Assembly: GCA_017625755.1 (NCBI GenBank)
Contig: JAGAKG010000051.1
Location: 1 to 63,246, forward strand
Source: Clostridia bacterium
GTDB taxonomy: Bacteria; Bacillota; Clostridia; Oscillospirales; CAG-272
DNA length: 63,246 nucleotides
Reading direction: 5' to 3'
Shown here: piece by piece, positions 9,951 through 18,309 of the stretch
Numbering within the stretch: the stretch's first letter is position 1
Layout: the number at the start of each line of letters is the position of its first letter
Position numbers and translations under genes: made by a program
The notes under the pieces: model-generated
Database searches by the model: none
What the model was told of the DNA's origin: nothing
Seen by the model: the letters and a program-made list of their open reading frames with translations, nothing else

Positions 9951-10694
9951 ATGACGGTTTCAGAATTTTTCGGCAGATTTTTTCTTGTGCGCAGGTGCGC
10001 TTCCTGCCGCGAGTTGCTTCCTTACGACAAACGCGAGGAGGCTTTCTGCGATGAATGCAGAATGCGCTGGAATGTCGAAAAGACGCAGGAATGTAAGGTG
10101 TGCGGACGCTCGGTCTGCGAGTGTATATGTATGAGCAAGGTGCTGTCGGGCGCGGGCGCGCTCTGCCATCATAAGGTCGTTTTATATTCCTCGGGAAATC
10201 CCGTGGTGCATAACACGATTATGTTTATCAAGCACAGCAATAATCCGAGGGTGACGGGATTTTTGGCGTCACAGATGGCGTCTGTACTCGCGGCGGACAA
10301 GGACTTGCCCGAGCTTGGCGCAGAAAATTGCGTGATAACCTTTGTGCCGAGAGGCAGAAGGGCGCTTGTGGAGAATGGCTTTGACCAGTCCGAGCTGCTT
10401 GTCCGCGCATTATCCGATAAGCTCGGAATACCGTGGGCGCGTACTCTGCACAGAAAAGTAGGCGGACGGGAGCAGAAAAAGCTCAGCGCCACGCAGAGAG
10501 TGAAAAATGTCAAGGGGCTTTTCAAGCCCGTTGAGGGACTTGATAAAATCGTTGGCGGAAAGAGAATAATTCTCGTTGACGATATAGTTACGACGGGCGC
10601 TAGTATGGCGGCTTGTCTCTCTTATCTCACACGGGCAGGCGCGCGGGAGACTGTGTGCTTGTCGGTCGCGTCGACCCAATGCGAAAAAAAGTAA
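9951..10694 (+). CDS. comF: ComF family phosphoribosyltransferase-like protein
   Basis: ComF/GntX-type protein, associated in other bacteria with DNA uptake or processing. The N-terminal ~60 residues carry four CxxC-like pairs (RCASC, FCDEC, CKVC, CECIC) typical of its zinc-binding head. The C-terminal part has the PRPP-loop motif VDDIVTTGAS near 208-218. I chose ATG 9951 (247 aa), just after the recD2 stop; the frame is open to 9915 but the upstream residues are basic and not ComF-like. A ComEC-like secreted protein lies 4 kb downstream, but no full competence operon is seen. Confidence 0.88.
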   Translation: MTVSEFFGRFFLVRRCASCRELLPYDKREEAFCDECRMRWNVEKTQECKVCGRSVCECICMSKVLSGAGALCHHKVVLYSSGNPVVHNTIMFIKHSNNPRVTGFLASQMASVLAADKDLPELGAENCVITFVPRGRRALVENGFDQSELLVRALSDKLGIPWARTLHRKVGGREQKKLSATQRVKNVKGLFKPVEGLDKIVGGKRIILVDDIVTTGASMAACLSYLTRAGARETVCLSVASTQCEKK

Positions 10695-10706
10695 CAAAAA
10701 AGGCTC

Positions 10707-10735
10707 TTGCAATTGTGCGTGTATGAGTGTATAAT
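10707..10735 (+). promoter_or_regulatory. Promoter for mreB
   Basis: TTGCAA (10707-10712), 17-bp spacer, TATAAT (10730-10735), 36 bp before the mreB start codon. Confidence 0.75.
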
Positions 10736-10770
10736 ATATCTATATAGTTTTACAAAAAAGGAACGGTCTG

Positions 10771-11856
10771 ATGTTTAAATTTAAAGCAAAACAGGCATTT
10801 ACCAAAGACATAGGAATAGACCTCGGAACCGCAACCGTTCTGGTGTATGTTCAGGGGAAGGGTATAGTCCTCAACGAGCCGTCGGTGGTGGCGGTGAATA
10901 CCGATACCGATATGATAACCAAGGTCGGTAAGGAAGCTCAGGCTATGATAGGAAGAACCCCCGAGAATATAAAGGTCGTCAGACCTCTTGAGAACGGCGT
11001 TATCAGTCAGTATGAGGTCACTCAGAAAATGATACAGTTCTTTATCCGCAGGGCTTGCGGCGGAGCTGTATTTCCGCCGAGAGTTATGATATGTATCCCT
11101 ACGGGTATTACCGAGGTTGAGGAAAGAGCCGTTATAGACGCGGGAAATCAGGCGGGAGCGAGAAAGACCTATCTTATCGAGGAGCCCATAGCGGCGGCAC
11201 TCGGCGCGGGGGTGGATATTTTCAGTCCCACGGGACATATGATAGTCGATATCGGCGGCGGAACCACCGATGTGGCGGTGATATCGCTTGGCGGTATAGT
11301 CGTGTCGAAATCGGTAAATGCTGCGGGAAATCAGTTTGATGCCGCGATTATGAAATATATGAGGCGTAGGCATAATGTCATTATCGGCGAGCGTACGGCG
11401 GAGATGATAAAGGTACGCATAGGCGCGGTCTATGAGCACTCTCCTGCGCAGGAAATGGTGGTCAAGGGAAGGTGCCTGCTTCAGGGACTTCCCAAAGAGG
11501 TGACTGTGTCCTCGAAGGAAATGCTTGAGGCTATGATAGAGCCTATAACCGAGGTGCTTGATGCCATTTACTCGGTGATAGAGAACACGCCCCCCGAGCT
11601 TATCGGAGATATACTCAAGGGCGGTATTCTGCTTACGGGTGGCGGAAGTCAGCTTTACGGTATTGATAAGCTGATAACAGAGATCACGAAAATAAAAACG
11701 AGGGTCGTTGAGCATCCCGAGCTTTGCGTGGTAAAGGGAACGGGCAGAGCGCTTGAATATCTTGACAATATGCCCGAGGGCATCGTTGACCTCTCAAAGA
11801 TAAGACCTTCAAGCCGAGTGCCCGCAGGCTCAAGAAAGGGCTCTAATAAAACTTAA
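10771..11856 (+). CDS. mreB: Rod-shape actin homologue MreB
   Basis: Bacterial actin that guides lateral cell-wall synthesis. The 361-residue protein has the phosphate-1 motif IGIDLGTATVLVYV, the central VDIGGGTTDVAVISLGG block (phosphate 2) and an LTGGGS adenosine motif near 290. It is slightly longer than typical, with a basic, serine-rich tail. It could be an Mbl or MreBH paralogue; mreC and mreD are not adjacent, which is usual for paralogues. A good promoter sits upstream and pepD follows after 23 bp. Confidence 0.93.
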   Translation: MFKFKAKQAFTKDIGIDLGTATVLVYVQGKGIVLNEPSVVAVNTDTDMITKVGKEAQAMIGRTPENIKVVRPLENGVISQYEVTQKMIQFFIRRACGGAVFPPRVMICIPTGITEVEERAVIDAGNQAGARKTYLIEEPIAAALGAGVDIFSPTGHMIVDIGGGTTDVAVISLGGIVVSKSVNAAGNQFDAAIMKYMRRRHNVIIGERTAEMIKVRIGAVYEHSPAQEMVVKGRCLLQGLPKEVTVSSKEMLEAMIEPITEVLDAIYSVIENTPPELIGDILKGGILLTGGGSQLYGIDKLITEITKIKTRVVEHPELCVVKGTGRALEYLDNMPEGIVDLSKIRPSSRVPAGSRKGSNKT

Positions 11857-11879
11857 CTCTCCTAAGAAAGGTTATAAGT

Positions 11880-13322
11880 ATGATTTGCGAGGGCTTTAAA
11901 TATCCTGCTCTTATAGAGCATTTTGAAAGAATATCGGCTATTCCGAGAATGTCGTATCACGAGGAAAAAATCGCGGCGTATCTTGTTGAATTTGCCGAGG
12001 CGAGAGGGCTTGAGGTCTATACCGACAGCGCGAAGAATGTGCTGATAAATATTCCCGCGACAGAGGGACGCGAGGGCGACGCGCCTATATTGCTTCAGGG
12101 GCATACCGATATGGTGTGTGAGAAGAATATCGGCTGTGAGCACGATTTTCTGAACGACGGACTCGACCTCTATGTGGAGAACGGAGTTATCGGCGCCAAA
12201 GGAACGACCCTCGGAGCTGACGACGGAATTTCTGTTGCGGTAATGCTTGCGCTTCTTGACGGCGAGATAAAGTCGCACCCCGCCTGCCAGTGCCTTTTTA
12301 CCTCTGCGGAGGAGGTCGGACTTGACGGAGCGAAGGCGTTTGATTACAGCCGTATTTTTGCGCGCAGAATGATAAATATGGACGGTGCCGACGAGATATA
12401 TCTTATCGTCGGATGCGCGGGCGGATTGCGCTCGGATTCTGCTTTTGAGGTTGAATATGTGTCGCCAAAGAACAAAGACGCTGTGAAAATAAGCATCGGC
12501 GGTCTTATGGGCGGTCATTCGGGTGAGAATATAAACGATGGCAGAGCGAACGCCAACAAGCTGGCTGGCGAGCTTTTGGGATTGCTTTACGACTCGGTGG
12601 GAATAGAGCTTATCTCCTTTAACGGCGGAAGCAAGGACAACGCGATTCCCCGCGAGGCGATTCTCTCACTTACCGTGAAGGACGCGGAGCTGGCAGAGCG
12701 CGTTGTTTCGAAATATGCGGAGAAGGTCAGCGCTACCCTTTGCGACGATGACAATGGCTTCTTTATCAGATTTGAGCGCGAAGCGCTTCCCGAGGGAGCG
12801 ATAGTCTTTGCCGACCATATTACTCGGAATATTATCAAATTCGTTAATTCTGTCGAGAACGGTGTTCTCGCTATGAGCAAGAAGATTGAGGGACTTGTCG
12901 AGTTTTCAAGAAACCTCGGAATAGTGAGAACCGAGAACCGAAAAATTATATTTTATTTTTCCTCAAGGTCGGCGATAGACGAGCAGATAGAGCTGTCCGC
13001 AAGGACGATAGAGAGTGCCGCCCAGGCTTGCGGCGGAGTTACGACGCATCATAGCAGATACCCGGGTTGGCACTATACGGGCGACTCTCCGCTTGCAGAC
13101 AGATATATTGAGTCCGCGAAAAGGCTTTGCGGAATGAATGTCGTAAAGACTGCGCTTCACGCGGGGCTTGAGTGCGGAATAGTCAAGCAGGCGATACCCG
13201 ATATGGAAATAATCTCCTGCGGCCCCGACATAAAAAATCTTCACTCTCCTATGGAAACCCTCAATATTGCGTCATTTGAGCGTTTCTTTACCGTGATAAA
13301 GTATATAATTGAGAACGAGTGA
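11880..13322 (+). CDS. pepD: Aminoacyl-histidine dipeptidase (M20 peptidase)
   Basis: Cytosolic metallopeptidase of the PepD/M20C group that cleaves Xaa-His and other dipeptides. The 480-residue protein keeps the di-metal ligands: H75 and D77 in GHTDM, D114/D115 in GADDG, and the catalytic/ligand pair E144-E145 in SAEEVG. The insert dimerisation domain follows (~190-400), then a C-terminal HAGLECG motif with a ligand histidine. Length and motifs fit PepD well. No signal peptide. Confidence 0.94.
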   Translation: MICEGFKYPALIEHFERISAIPRMSYHEEKIAAYLVEFAEARGLEVYTDSAKNVLINIPATEGREGDAPILLQGHTDMVCEKNIGCEHDFLNDGLDLYVENGVIGAKGTTLGADDGISVAVMLALLDGEIKSHPACQCLFTSAEEVGLDGAKAFDYSRIFARRMINMDGADEIYLIVGCAGGLRSDSAFEVEYVSPKNKDAVKISIGGLMGGHSGENINDGRANANKLAGELLGLLYDSVGIELISFNGGSKDNAIPREAILSLTVKDAELAERVVSKYAEKVSATLCDDDNGFFIRFEREALPEGAIVFADHITRNIIKFVNSVENGVLAMSKKIEGLVEFSRNLGIVRTENRKIIFYFSSRSAIDEQIELSARTIESAAQACGGVTTHHSRYPGWHYTGDSPLADRYIESAKRLCGMNVVKTALHAGLECGIVKQAIPDMEIISCGPDIKNLHSPMETLNIASFERFFTVIKYIIENE

Positions 13323-13392
13323 GCTTTGAGGGAGAGTGTCTGACAACATTCTCCCTTTGTTGATAAAACCAAAAAAGAAAGGCGGTGCTTTC

Positions 13393-13851
13393 GTGGCAGA
13401 TACCGAAAAAATGAAGGAAAAGGTAGCGCAAAAGGCTAAAAACAATGTAAAACGCAAGGTAAAGCGTAAGGCAAAGAGCAAGGCTAAAAAAATACACCCC
13501 GCGACATATATCATCGCGCTCCTCTGTCTGGCGCTCGGAATAGGAGCGGGTGCGGGAGCCTGCGCGCTCGTGAGCCGTGACGATTGCTTCAAGCTCCGCG
13601 GCGATAAGAGCTATACGGTGAGCGTCGGAGCTCCGCTCGTTTATAAAGACGAGGGGGTTAAGATAGTCGAGTTCGGACGGGATATATCAGACAAGGTTGA
13701 GATAAGGACTAACCTTACCGAGAATGACGACGGAAGCTATAATGTCGATACAACCGAGCCGTGTGAGTATTACATCATATATACGGTGGATTCTGTAAAA
13801 TACGGAAAGATACAAAGAGTAAGAACTATAACTGTTAAGGGAGATAGCTGA
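13393..13851 (+). CDS. Hypothetical membrane-anchored protein with Lys-rich N-terminus
   Basis: Not recognised. From GTG 13393 (aaggcggtg upstream) it is 152 residues; the frame is open to GTG 13336. The first ~35 residues are strongly basic (KRKVKRKAKSKAKK), followed by one membrane helix (about 37-60, rich in Ala/Gly/Leu). The extracytoplasmic domain of ~90 residues contains a DGSYNVDTTEPCEYYIIYTV beta-type segment reminiscent of small Ig-like folds. Its stop overlaps the next start, so it is translationally coupled to the metallo-beta-lactamase-fold gene and may work with it at the cell surface (inference). Confidence 0.75.
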   Translation: MADTEKMKEKVAQKAKNNVKRKVKRKAKSKAKKIHPATYIIALLCLALGIGAGAGACALVSRDDCFKLRGDKSYTVSVGAPLVYKDEGVKIVEFGRDISDKVEIRTNLTENDDGSYNVDTTEPCEYYIIYTVDSVKYGKIQRVRTITVKGDS

Positions 13852-14945
13852 TGGCAAGGAAAAAGAAATTTTCAAAGGGATTGACCGTGTTCCTGTCGGC
13901 GCTTCTCTTTGTACTGGGAGCGGCAGGCGGATTTTTCGGTTATTTCAAGCTGACACAGCCGACAGATACCGATACATATGTGAGCGGCGACCTCGTGATA
14001 AATTTTCTCGAGCTTGGGAACAAGTATACGGGAGACTGCACATATATCAAGGCGGGAGAGAACGATATACTTATCGACGCAGGCTCGAAAACCTCAAGCG
14101 TGAGTACGATAGATGAATTTCTGAGCGAGAGAGTCAGCGACGGAGTGCTTGAATATGTTATTGTCACGCACGCCCACGAGGACCATTACGCGGGCTTTGC
14201 AACAAATGAGGACGCGGACAGTATATTCGACCTCTATGAGTGTGAGGTCATAATTGATTTCGCGCAGATAACCGAGAATAAGTCGGAGCAGAAGATGTAT
14301 AAAAACTATATAAGAGAGCGCGGAGAGGAGATAGACGCGGGTGCCGAGCATTATACGGCGAAGGAGTGCATCGAGCAGGGAAAGAATGTATTTGACCTCG
14401 GTCACGATATAGAGCTTGAGATACTCGACAGCTATTTCTATTACAATGTCGCCTCGAGTGAGAACGACCACTCTGTCTGCGCTATGATAAATCAGGGAGA
14501 TAGGCATTTCCTCTTTACGGGAGACCTTGAAAAGGAGGGAGAGGAAAAGCTCGTCGAGCTGAACGACCTTCCCGAGGTAGACCTCTACAAGGCGGGACAT
14601 CACGGCTCTAAAACCTCCTCGAACGATGTTCTGCTTGAGGTGATAAAGCCCGATATCGTCTGCGTTTGCTGCTGCTGCGGAAGCTCGGAGTATACCGATA
14701 AGAATGAAAATCAATTCCCGACTCAGGCTTTTGTCGACAGGATAGCGCCGTATACCGATAAGGTATATGTTACCACGATATGCGAGGATTTCGATAACGA
14801 TGAGTTCGAGTCGATGAACGGAAATATCACGGTCACATCGGGCGCGGGCGGTGTCAGTGTCGAGTGCAGCGCGAATGAAACATTGCTTAAGGATACGGCT
14901 TGGTTCAAAAAGAACAGAGAGTGTCCCGAGGAATGGAAGAAATAA
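13851..14945 (+). CDS. Secreted or membrane-anchored ComEC/Rec2-like metallo-beta-lactamase-fold protein
   Basis: A basic N-terminus and one membrane helix (~10-32) are followed by a metallo-beta-lactamase domain resembling the C-terminal domain of ComEC. The metal-binding motif is THAHEDH (H107, H109, D111, H112). Later landmarks are LFTGDLEKEGEE and KAGHHGSKTSS (ligand His). Such stand-alone proteins are thought to be extracellular hydrolases, possibly nucleases. An unusual run of cysteines, C271, C273, C274, C275 and C276, sits where relatives have an ordinary strand. 364 residues; overlaps the preceding gene by one base and ends an apparent operon. Confidence 0.85.
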   Translation: MARKKKFSKGLTVFLSALLFVLGAAGGFFGYFKLTQPTDTDTYVSGDLVINFLELGNKYTGDCTYIKAGENDILIDAGSKTSSVSTIDEFLSERVSDGVLEYVIVTHAHEDHYAGFATNEDADSIFDLYECEVIIDFAQITENKSEQKMYKNYIRERGEEIDAGAEHYTAKECIEQGKNVFDLGHDIELEILDSYFYYNVASSENDHSVCAMINQGDRHFLFTGDLEKEGEEKLVELNDLPEVDLYKAGHHGSKTSSNDVLLEVIKPDIVCVCCCCGSSEYTDKNENQFPTQAFVDRIAPYTDKVYVTTICEDFDNDEFESMNGNITVTSGAGGVSVECSANETLLKDTAWFKKNRECPEEWKK

Positions 14946-14952
14946 CAAAAAT

Positions 14953-14997
14953 GAGAGGGGAAGGTTCGGTTTTTCGGATTTTCCCCTGAAAATTTTT
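14953..14997 (+). terminator. Terminator after the metallo-beta-lactamase-fold gene
   Basis: aggggaa and ttcccct arms (roughly 14956-14962 and 14981-14987) with partial inner pairing, followed by gaaaattttt. Moderate match to an intrinsic terminator. Confidence 0.6.
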
Positions 14998-15016
14998 ATA
15001 AAAACGAAAAAAGCTC

Positions 15017-15045
15017 TTGACAAAAGAGAGAAAATATGGTTTAAT
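15017..15045 (+). promoter_or_regulatory. Promoter for rpmH
   Basis: TTGACA (15017-15022), 17-bp spacer ending in TGG, TTTAAT (15040-15045). Strong sigma-A match with an extended -10. Confidence 0.85.
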
Positions 15046-15147
15046 ATAGGATGTCATTGAATGTTTGCAACGCAAACAAGCAACACGCTTCCGGAAATTT
15101 CCGGATATTCGTGTCCGGAAAAAGAAAGAATAAGGAGGTGCATCGGA

Positions 15148-15282
15148 ATGCTCAGAACATACCAGCCTAAGAAGAGACAGAGAAAAAAAGAGCACGGCTT
15201 CAGAAAAAGAATGGCAACCGCTGACGGAAGAAATGTCCTGAAGAGAAGACGCGCTAAGGGCAGAAAAAGACTGACATATTAA
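15148..15282 (+). CDS. rpmH: 50S ribosomal protein L34
   Basis: 44-residue basic protein with the L34 pattern: [18 protein letters not shown], then [21 protein letters not shown]. Start at ATG 15148 with an exceptional ribosome binding site, aaggaggtg (15132-15140); the open frame before it is not part of the gene. First gene of the rpmH-rnpA-yidD-yidC-jag block. dnaA, often upstream and divergent, is not here. Confidence 0.98.
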   Translation: MLRTYQPKKRQRKKEHGFRKRMATADGRNVLKRRRAKGRKRLTY

Positions 15283-15301
15283 TCAGGTCTCACGCAAAGA
15301 T

Positions 15302-15358
15302 AAAAAACCGCCGATGACATTGAAAGCATAACTGTTTTCCGAGTACATCGGGGTTTTT
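15302..15358 (+). terminator. Attenuating hairpin between rpmH and rnpA
   Basis: aaaaaccgccgatg (left) pairs with catcggggttttt (15346-15358) across a 31-base loop, with one bulge and a terminal T-run. Likely reduces read-through from the highly expressed rpmH into rnpA. Confidence 0.6.
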
Positions 15359-15396
15359 ACTATGTAGAGAAGATGTAGGTCAGAGAAAGACGAAAT

Positions 15397-15795
15397 ATGA
15401 AAGAAATAGCTATAAGAGAGAACCACCTGTATAATAAGTCATACACCAGAGGTCGCAGATTTGTGGGCAGGTATATCGCGGTATATGTGCTTAAGGACCT
15501 CGCGGCTAAACGGCTGAAGAAGGAAAACCCCTGTGGGGAGTATGTCAACAGAGTGGGAATAACGGTGTCAAAGAAAATAGGAGGCGCTGTCTGCCGTAAC
15601 CGCTCCAAGCGTATTATACGGGCGGCATATAGGGCTATGTCGGACGAGCTTCGCCGCGGATATCTCATCGTGATAAGCGCGAGAGGGGCTATCGTCGGGA
15701 AAAAGAGTTCAGACATCGAGCAGGAGCTCTCAAAGGCTTTTTTGGAGCTTGGAATGATATCGGCGGATAAGACGCCGAAAACGGAAGAAAAATGA
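15397..15795 (+). CDS. rnpA: Ribonuclease P protein component
   Basis: Protein subunit that helps the RNase P RNA bind and cleave precursor tRNA 5' leaders. The 132-residue product contains the RNR-type signature [13 protein letters not shown] and the preceding [12 protein letters not shown] segment, and its length is normal. Its stop overlaps the yidD start (ATGA), a typical arrangement. The RNase P RNA gene itself is not in the window. Confidence 0.96.
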   Translation: MKEIAIRENHLYNKSYTRGRRFVGRYIAVYVLKDLAAKRLKKENPCGEYVNRVGITVSKKIGGAVCRNRSKRIIRAAYRAMSDELRRGYLIVISARGAIVGKKSSDIEQELSKAFLELGMISADKTPKTEEK

Positions 15796-16067
15796 AACAT
15801 GTTTGTGTATGGCTGATACGGCTGTATCAGAAATTTCTTTCGCCGCTTAAAGGAGGTCCGACATGTAGGTTTACGCCAACATGTTCTGCCTACGCCGTTG
15901 AGGCGTTTATGAAACGGGGCTTTTTTGTGGGAGGATTTCTGACGGTGTGGCGTATTTTTCGCTGCAATCCGTTTTTTGCGGGCGGGTATGACCCCGTTCC
16001 GCCGAAAAAAATCCCCAAATATCGGGACAGAGCGGACGAAAAGGAAGAAAATGACCAGAATCAATGA
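15792..16067 (+). CDS. yidD: Membrane protein insertion efficiency factor YidD
   Basis: Small membrane-associated helper of YidC. 91 residues with the family landmarks [26 protein letters not shown] and [15 protein letters not shown]. It overlaps rnpA by 4 bases, and its acidic, Gln/Asn-containing tail overlaps the start of a 25-codon ORF that precedes yidC. Confidence 0.96.
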   Translation: MKHVCVWLIRLYQKFLSPLKGGPTCRFTPTCSAYAVEAFMKRGFFVGGFLTVWRIFRCNPFFAGGYDPVPPKKIPKYRDRADEKEENDQNQ

Positions 16068-16128
16068 CGACTGCCTCAGGGCAAAAAAAAGAGAGGAATT
16101 TCTGCGTGCTTACGCAGAAGCTATTTAA
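16051..16128 (+). CDS. Possible 25-residue leader peptide upstream of yidC
   Basis: ATG 16051 has aaggaag just upstream. The frame encodes a basic/acidic peptide, 25 residues ([13 protein letters not shown], then an amphipathic [12 protein letters not shown] end), stopping at TAA 16126-16128, three bases before the yidC ATG. yidC itself has no visible Shine-Dalgarno, so translation may be coupled through this ORF. A perfect 7-bp hairpin (16101-16118) lies inside it. Whether it is really translated is not shown by the sequence. Confidence 0.4.
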   Translation: MTRINDDCLRAKKREEFLRAYAEAI

Positions 16129-16131
16129 CTG

Positions 16132-17391
16132 ATGAATATATTGGATTTGTTAATTAGTATACCCGGCGCAATGCTCAGATGGTTCAATGACATCGCCGGA
16201 AATCAGTATGTACTCGCGCTTCTTATCTTTGCTTTTGTAATCGAAATAATTCTTTTGCCCTTCAGCATCAAGCAGCAGAAGAATTCTATCAGACAGGCGA
16301 AGATGCGTCCCAAGGAGATGGCTATCCGTAAAAAGTATGCGGGACGCGAGGACCAGGCAACGAAGCAGAAAATGTCGATGGAAATTCAGGAAATGTATCA
16401 GAAGGAGGGCTTCAACCCAATGAGCGGTTGTCTGCCGCTTCTCATTCAGTTCCCGATAATCATCGCGCTTTATAATATCGTAATGAACCCCTTGAAGTAT
16501 ATCTGCGGACTTTCGACCGACGCTATTAACGGTGTTATAAGCGTTGTTAAGTCTTATCCCGAATATGCTGACAAGGCTTTCACTGCTACCAGAAACATTG
16601 ACCTTATGGGAGCGGTCAAGAAGATTATCGAGACCGACGGTGTTGAGGTGTTCTCGGGTGTCGAGGGCTTCTCCGACCATATCGCGTCTGTTGCCGATAT
16701 TCCTAATCTGACTATGTTTGGCGGAGCAATAGACCTCGGCGGAACTCCAGAGTTTACCGCTATCAACTGGCTTTTGCTCGTTCCCGTACTCACATTCGTA
16801 GCTTATTTCCTTAGCATGAAGGTAAACAGAAAGCTCACATATCAGCCCGCGCAGAATGACGCGGCTATGGGTTGCTCAAACAAGGTTATGGATTTTGCTA
16901 TGCCTCTGATGAGCGTGTTTATCACATTCGGCGTTCCCGCGGCTCTCGGTGTATACTGGATATTCAAGTGCCTTATCGGTATGCTCAAGCAGTTCTTTAT
17001 CCATCTGGCTATGCCTATACCCAAGATGACGGACGAGGAGCTGAAGGCGGCAGAGAAGGAATACAACGCGAAAGCGGAGAAGGCTGCGCCCAGAGCATCG
17101 AGCGGTAAGAAGGTACGCTCGCTTCACTATATAGACGCCGAGGATGACGAGCCCGCACCCGCGCCTAAGACCGAATCTCCCAAGACAGAGGAGACCGAGG
17201 CAAAGGCTGAGGGTGAGGCGAACGAGAGCGAGGGCAGTAAGCTTCTCGGTCAGGCGCCTATCAAGGAGGATAAGCCTCACGAGGACGCCAAGTCGTTCAG
17301 AAGCAGATTCAGAAAAAAAGCCAATAAGGAAGATTCTGCGGAGAATACCGAAAATACAGAAAATACTGACAATACAGACGATAAAAAATAA
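16132..17391 (+). CDS. yidC: Membrane protein insertase YidC/Oxa1
   Basis: Inserts and folds membrane proteins, alone or with SecYEG. The 419-residue protein has about five membrane helices, the cytoplasmic loop with RPKEMAIRKKYAG and MYQKEGFNPMSGCLPLLIQFPI, and an extra extracytoplasmic loop of ~90 residues between the second and third helices. The final ~120 residues are charged and low-complexity (Glu/Lys/Ala, repeated ENT). There is no lipobox, unlike B. subtilis SpoIIIJ. Where SpoIIIJ has its groove arginine (five residues before the conserved Pro), this protein has E38. No Shine-Dalgarno precedes the start. Confidence 0.94.
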   Translation: MNILDLLISIPGAMLRWFNDIAGNQYVLALLIFAFVIEIILLPFSIKQQKNSIRQAKMRPKEMAIRKKYAGREDQATKQKMSMEIQEMYQKEGFNPMSGCLPLLIQFPIIIALYNIVMNPLKYICGLSTDAINGVISVVKSYPEYADKAFTATRNIDLMGAVKKIIETDGVEVFSGVEGFSDHIASVADIPNLTMFGGAIDLGGTPEFTAINWLLLVPVLTFVAYFLSMKVNRKLTYQPAQNDAAMGCSNKVMDFAMPLMSVFITFGVPAALGVYWIFKCLIGMLKQFFIHLAMPIPKMTDEELKAAEKEYNAKAEKAAPRASSGKKVRSLHYIDAEDDEPAPAPKTESPKTEETEAKAEGEANESEGSKLLGQAPIKEDKPHEDAKSFRSRFRKKANKEDSAENTENTENTDNTDDKK

Positions 17392-17410
17392 TCTTTAATG
17401 GAATAAGAAA

Positions 17411-18070
17411 GTGAAAAAAGAAGTTGTAATCAGCGCTAAAACTGTTGATGAAGCGCGTGAATTGGCTGCCAAGGAGCTTGGAGCGCCGAGCGTTGACAGC
17501 ATAGAATATACCGTTCTTGAGGAGTCTAAGAAGGGATTCCTCGGAATAGGCGCAGCACCCGCAAAGATATCCGCTACCTATACCGTTGGCGGAGAGCAGG
17601 ACGCGCTCACTCTTATAAAGGAGTTGCTCGTTAATATGGGACTTGAGGCTGAGGTCACTATGACTGACGGCGAGTCGGGCGAGAAGAAGATAACCGTTGA
17701 GGGCACTAATGCGGCAATACTCATCGGTCACCACGGCGAGACTCTCGACGCGCTTCAGCACATCGCTACCCTCGCGGCTAACAAGAGAGTTAACGGCGAG
17801 AAGCAGGACTATGTCAAGATATCGGTTGATGTCGAGGGATACAGAGCAAAGAGAGAGGAGACTCTCCGCTCACTTGCCAGAAGAATGGCAGACAGAGTTC
17901 TCAAATACAAAAAGAGCGTTATGCTCGAGCCGATGAACCCTTATGAGAGAAGAATAATTCACTCCGAGGTTCAGAATATCGAGGGCGTTTCTACTAACTC
18001 GATAGGCTCCGACGGCAACAGAAAGGTAGTTATATACCTCGACGCTAAGGGCGCGGCTAAAAAAGACTGA
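17411..18070 (+). CDS. jag: RNA-binding protein Jag/KhpB
   Basis: Cytosolic RNA-binding protein usually encoded with yidC, linked to cell-shape and sporulation control in other Firmicutes. The 219-residue product has an N-terminal Jag_N domain (~1-50, EESKKGFLGIG), a KH domain with IGHHGETLDALQ, and an R3H domain (ERRIIHSEVQ). Starts at GTG 17411, 19 bp after yidC. It closes the block; mnmE and rsmG, often next, are absent. Confidence 0.95.
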   Translation: MKKEVVISAKTVDEARELAAKELGAPSVDSIEYTVLEESKKGFLGIGAAPAKISATYTVGGEQDALTLIKELLVNMGLEAEVTMTDGESGEKKITVEGTNAAILIGHHGETLDALQHIATLAANKRVNGEKQDYVKISVDVEGYRAKREETLRSLARRMADRVLKYKKSVMLEPMNPYERRIIHSEVQNIEGVSTNSIGSDGNRKVVIYLDAKGAAKKD

Positions 18071-18095
18071 TAATACGGTTTTGTAATCTAAAATG

Positions 18096-18140
18096 AGTGT
18101 TGGGATTTGTGGTATATCAACAAATTCCGACACTCTTTTT
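18096..18140 (+). terminator. Intrinsic terminator after jag
   Basis: gagtgttgggatttgt (18096-18111) pairs with acaaattccgacactc (18120-18135), 16 bp with G-U pairs, followed by TTTTT. Confidence 0.9.
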
Positions 18141-18174
18141 GTCTAAAAATTTCTTGCGATATGAAAAAGCGTTG

Positions 18175-18203
18175 TTGACATTCATTTTTCGTTATGGTAT
18201 AAT
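18175..18203 (+). promoter_or_regulatory. Purine operon promoter
   Basis: Perfect consensus TTGACA (18175-18180), 17-bp spacer ending TGG, TATAAT (18198-18203). It drives the ZTP-riboswitch leader. Confidence 0.92.
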
Positions 18204-18209
18204 TAATAA

Positions 18210-18309
18210 GAGAAAAAACGAGCGCAAGCTTGTGGGTTTTCTGTAACCGGCGGATAAATGGAATTGACCATGCGGAAGCAGAGAATTATATGCCGACCGC
18301 CTGGGCAGT
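18210..18309 (+). ncRNA. ZTP/ZMP riboswitch (pfl motif)
   Basis: The 3' domain has the hallmark CCGCCTGGGCA (18297-18307), and the 5' domain has GTAACCGGCGG (18243-18253). It lies between a strong promoter and a terminator ahead of purE. pfl-motif RNAs sense ZTP/ZMP, which accumulates when 10-formyl-THF is short, and usually act on purine and one-carbon genes, matching this operon. Confidence 0.88.

Noticed and set aside
15017..18070. Origin of replication beside rpmH-rnpA-yidD-yidC-jag
   Set aside because: dnaA, dnaN and clusters of DnaA boxes are not seen; upstream genes are unrelated (pepD and the metallo-beta-lactamase-fold gene).
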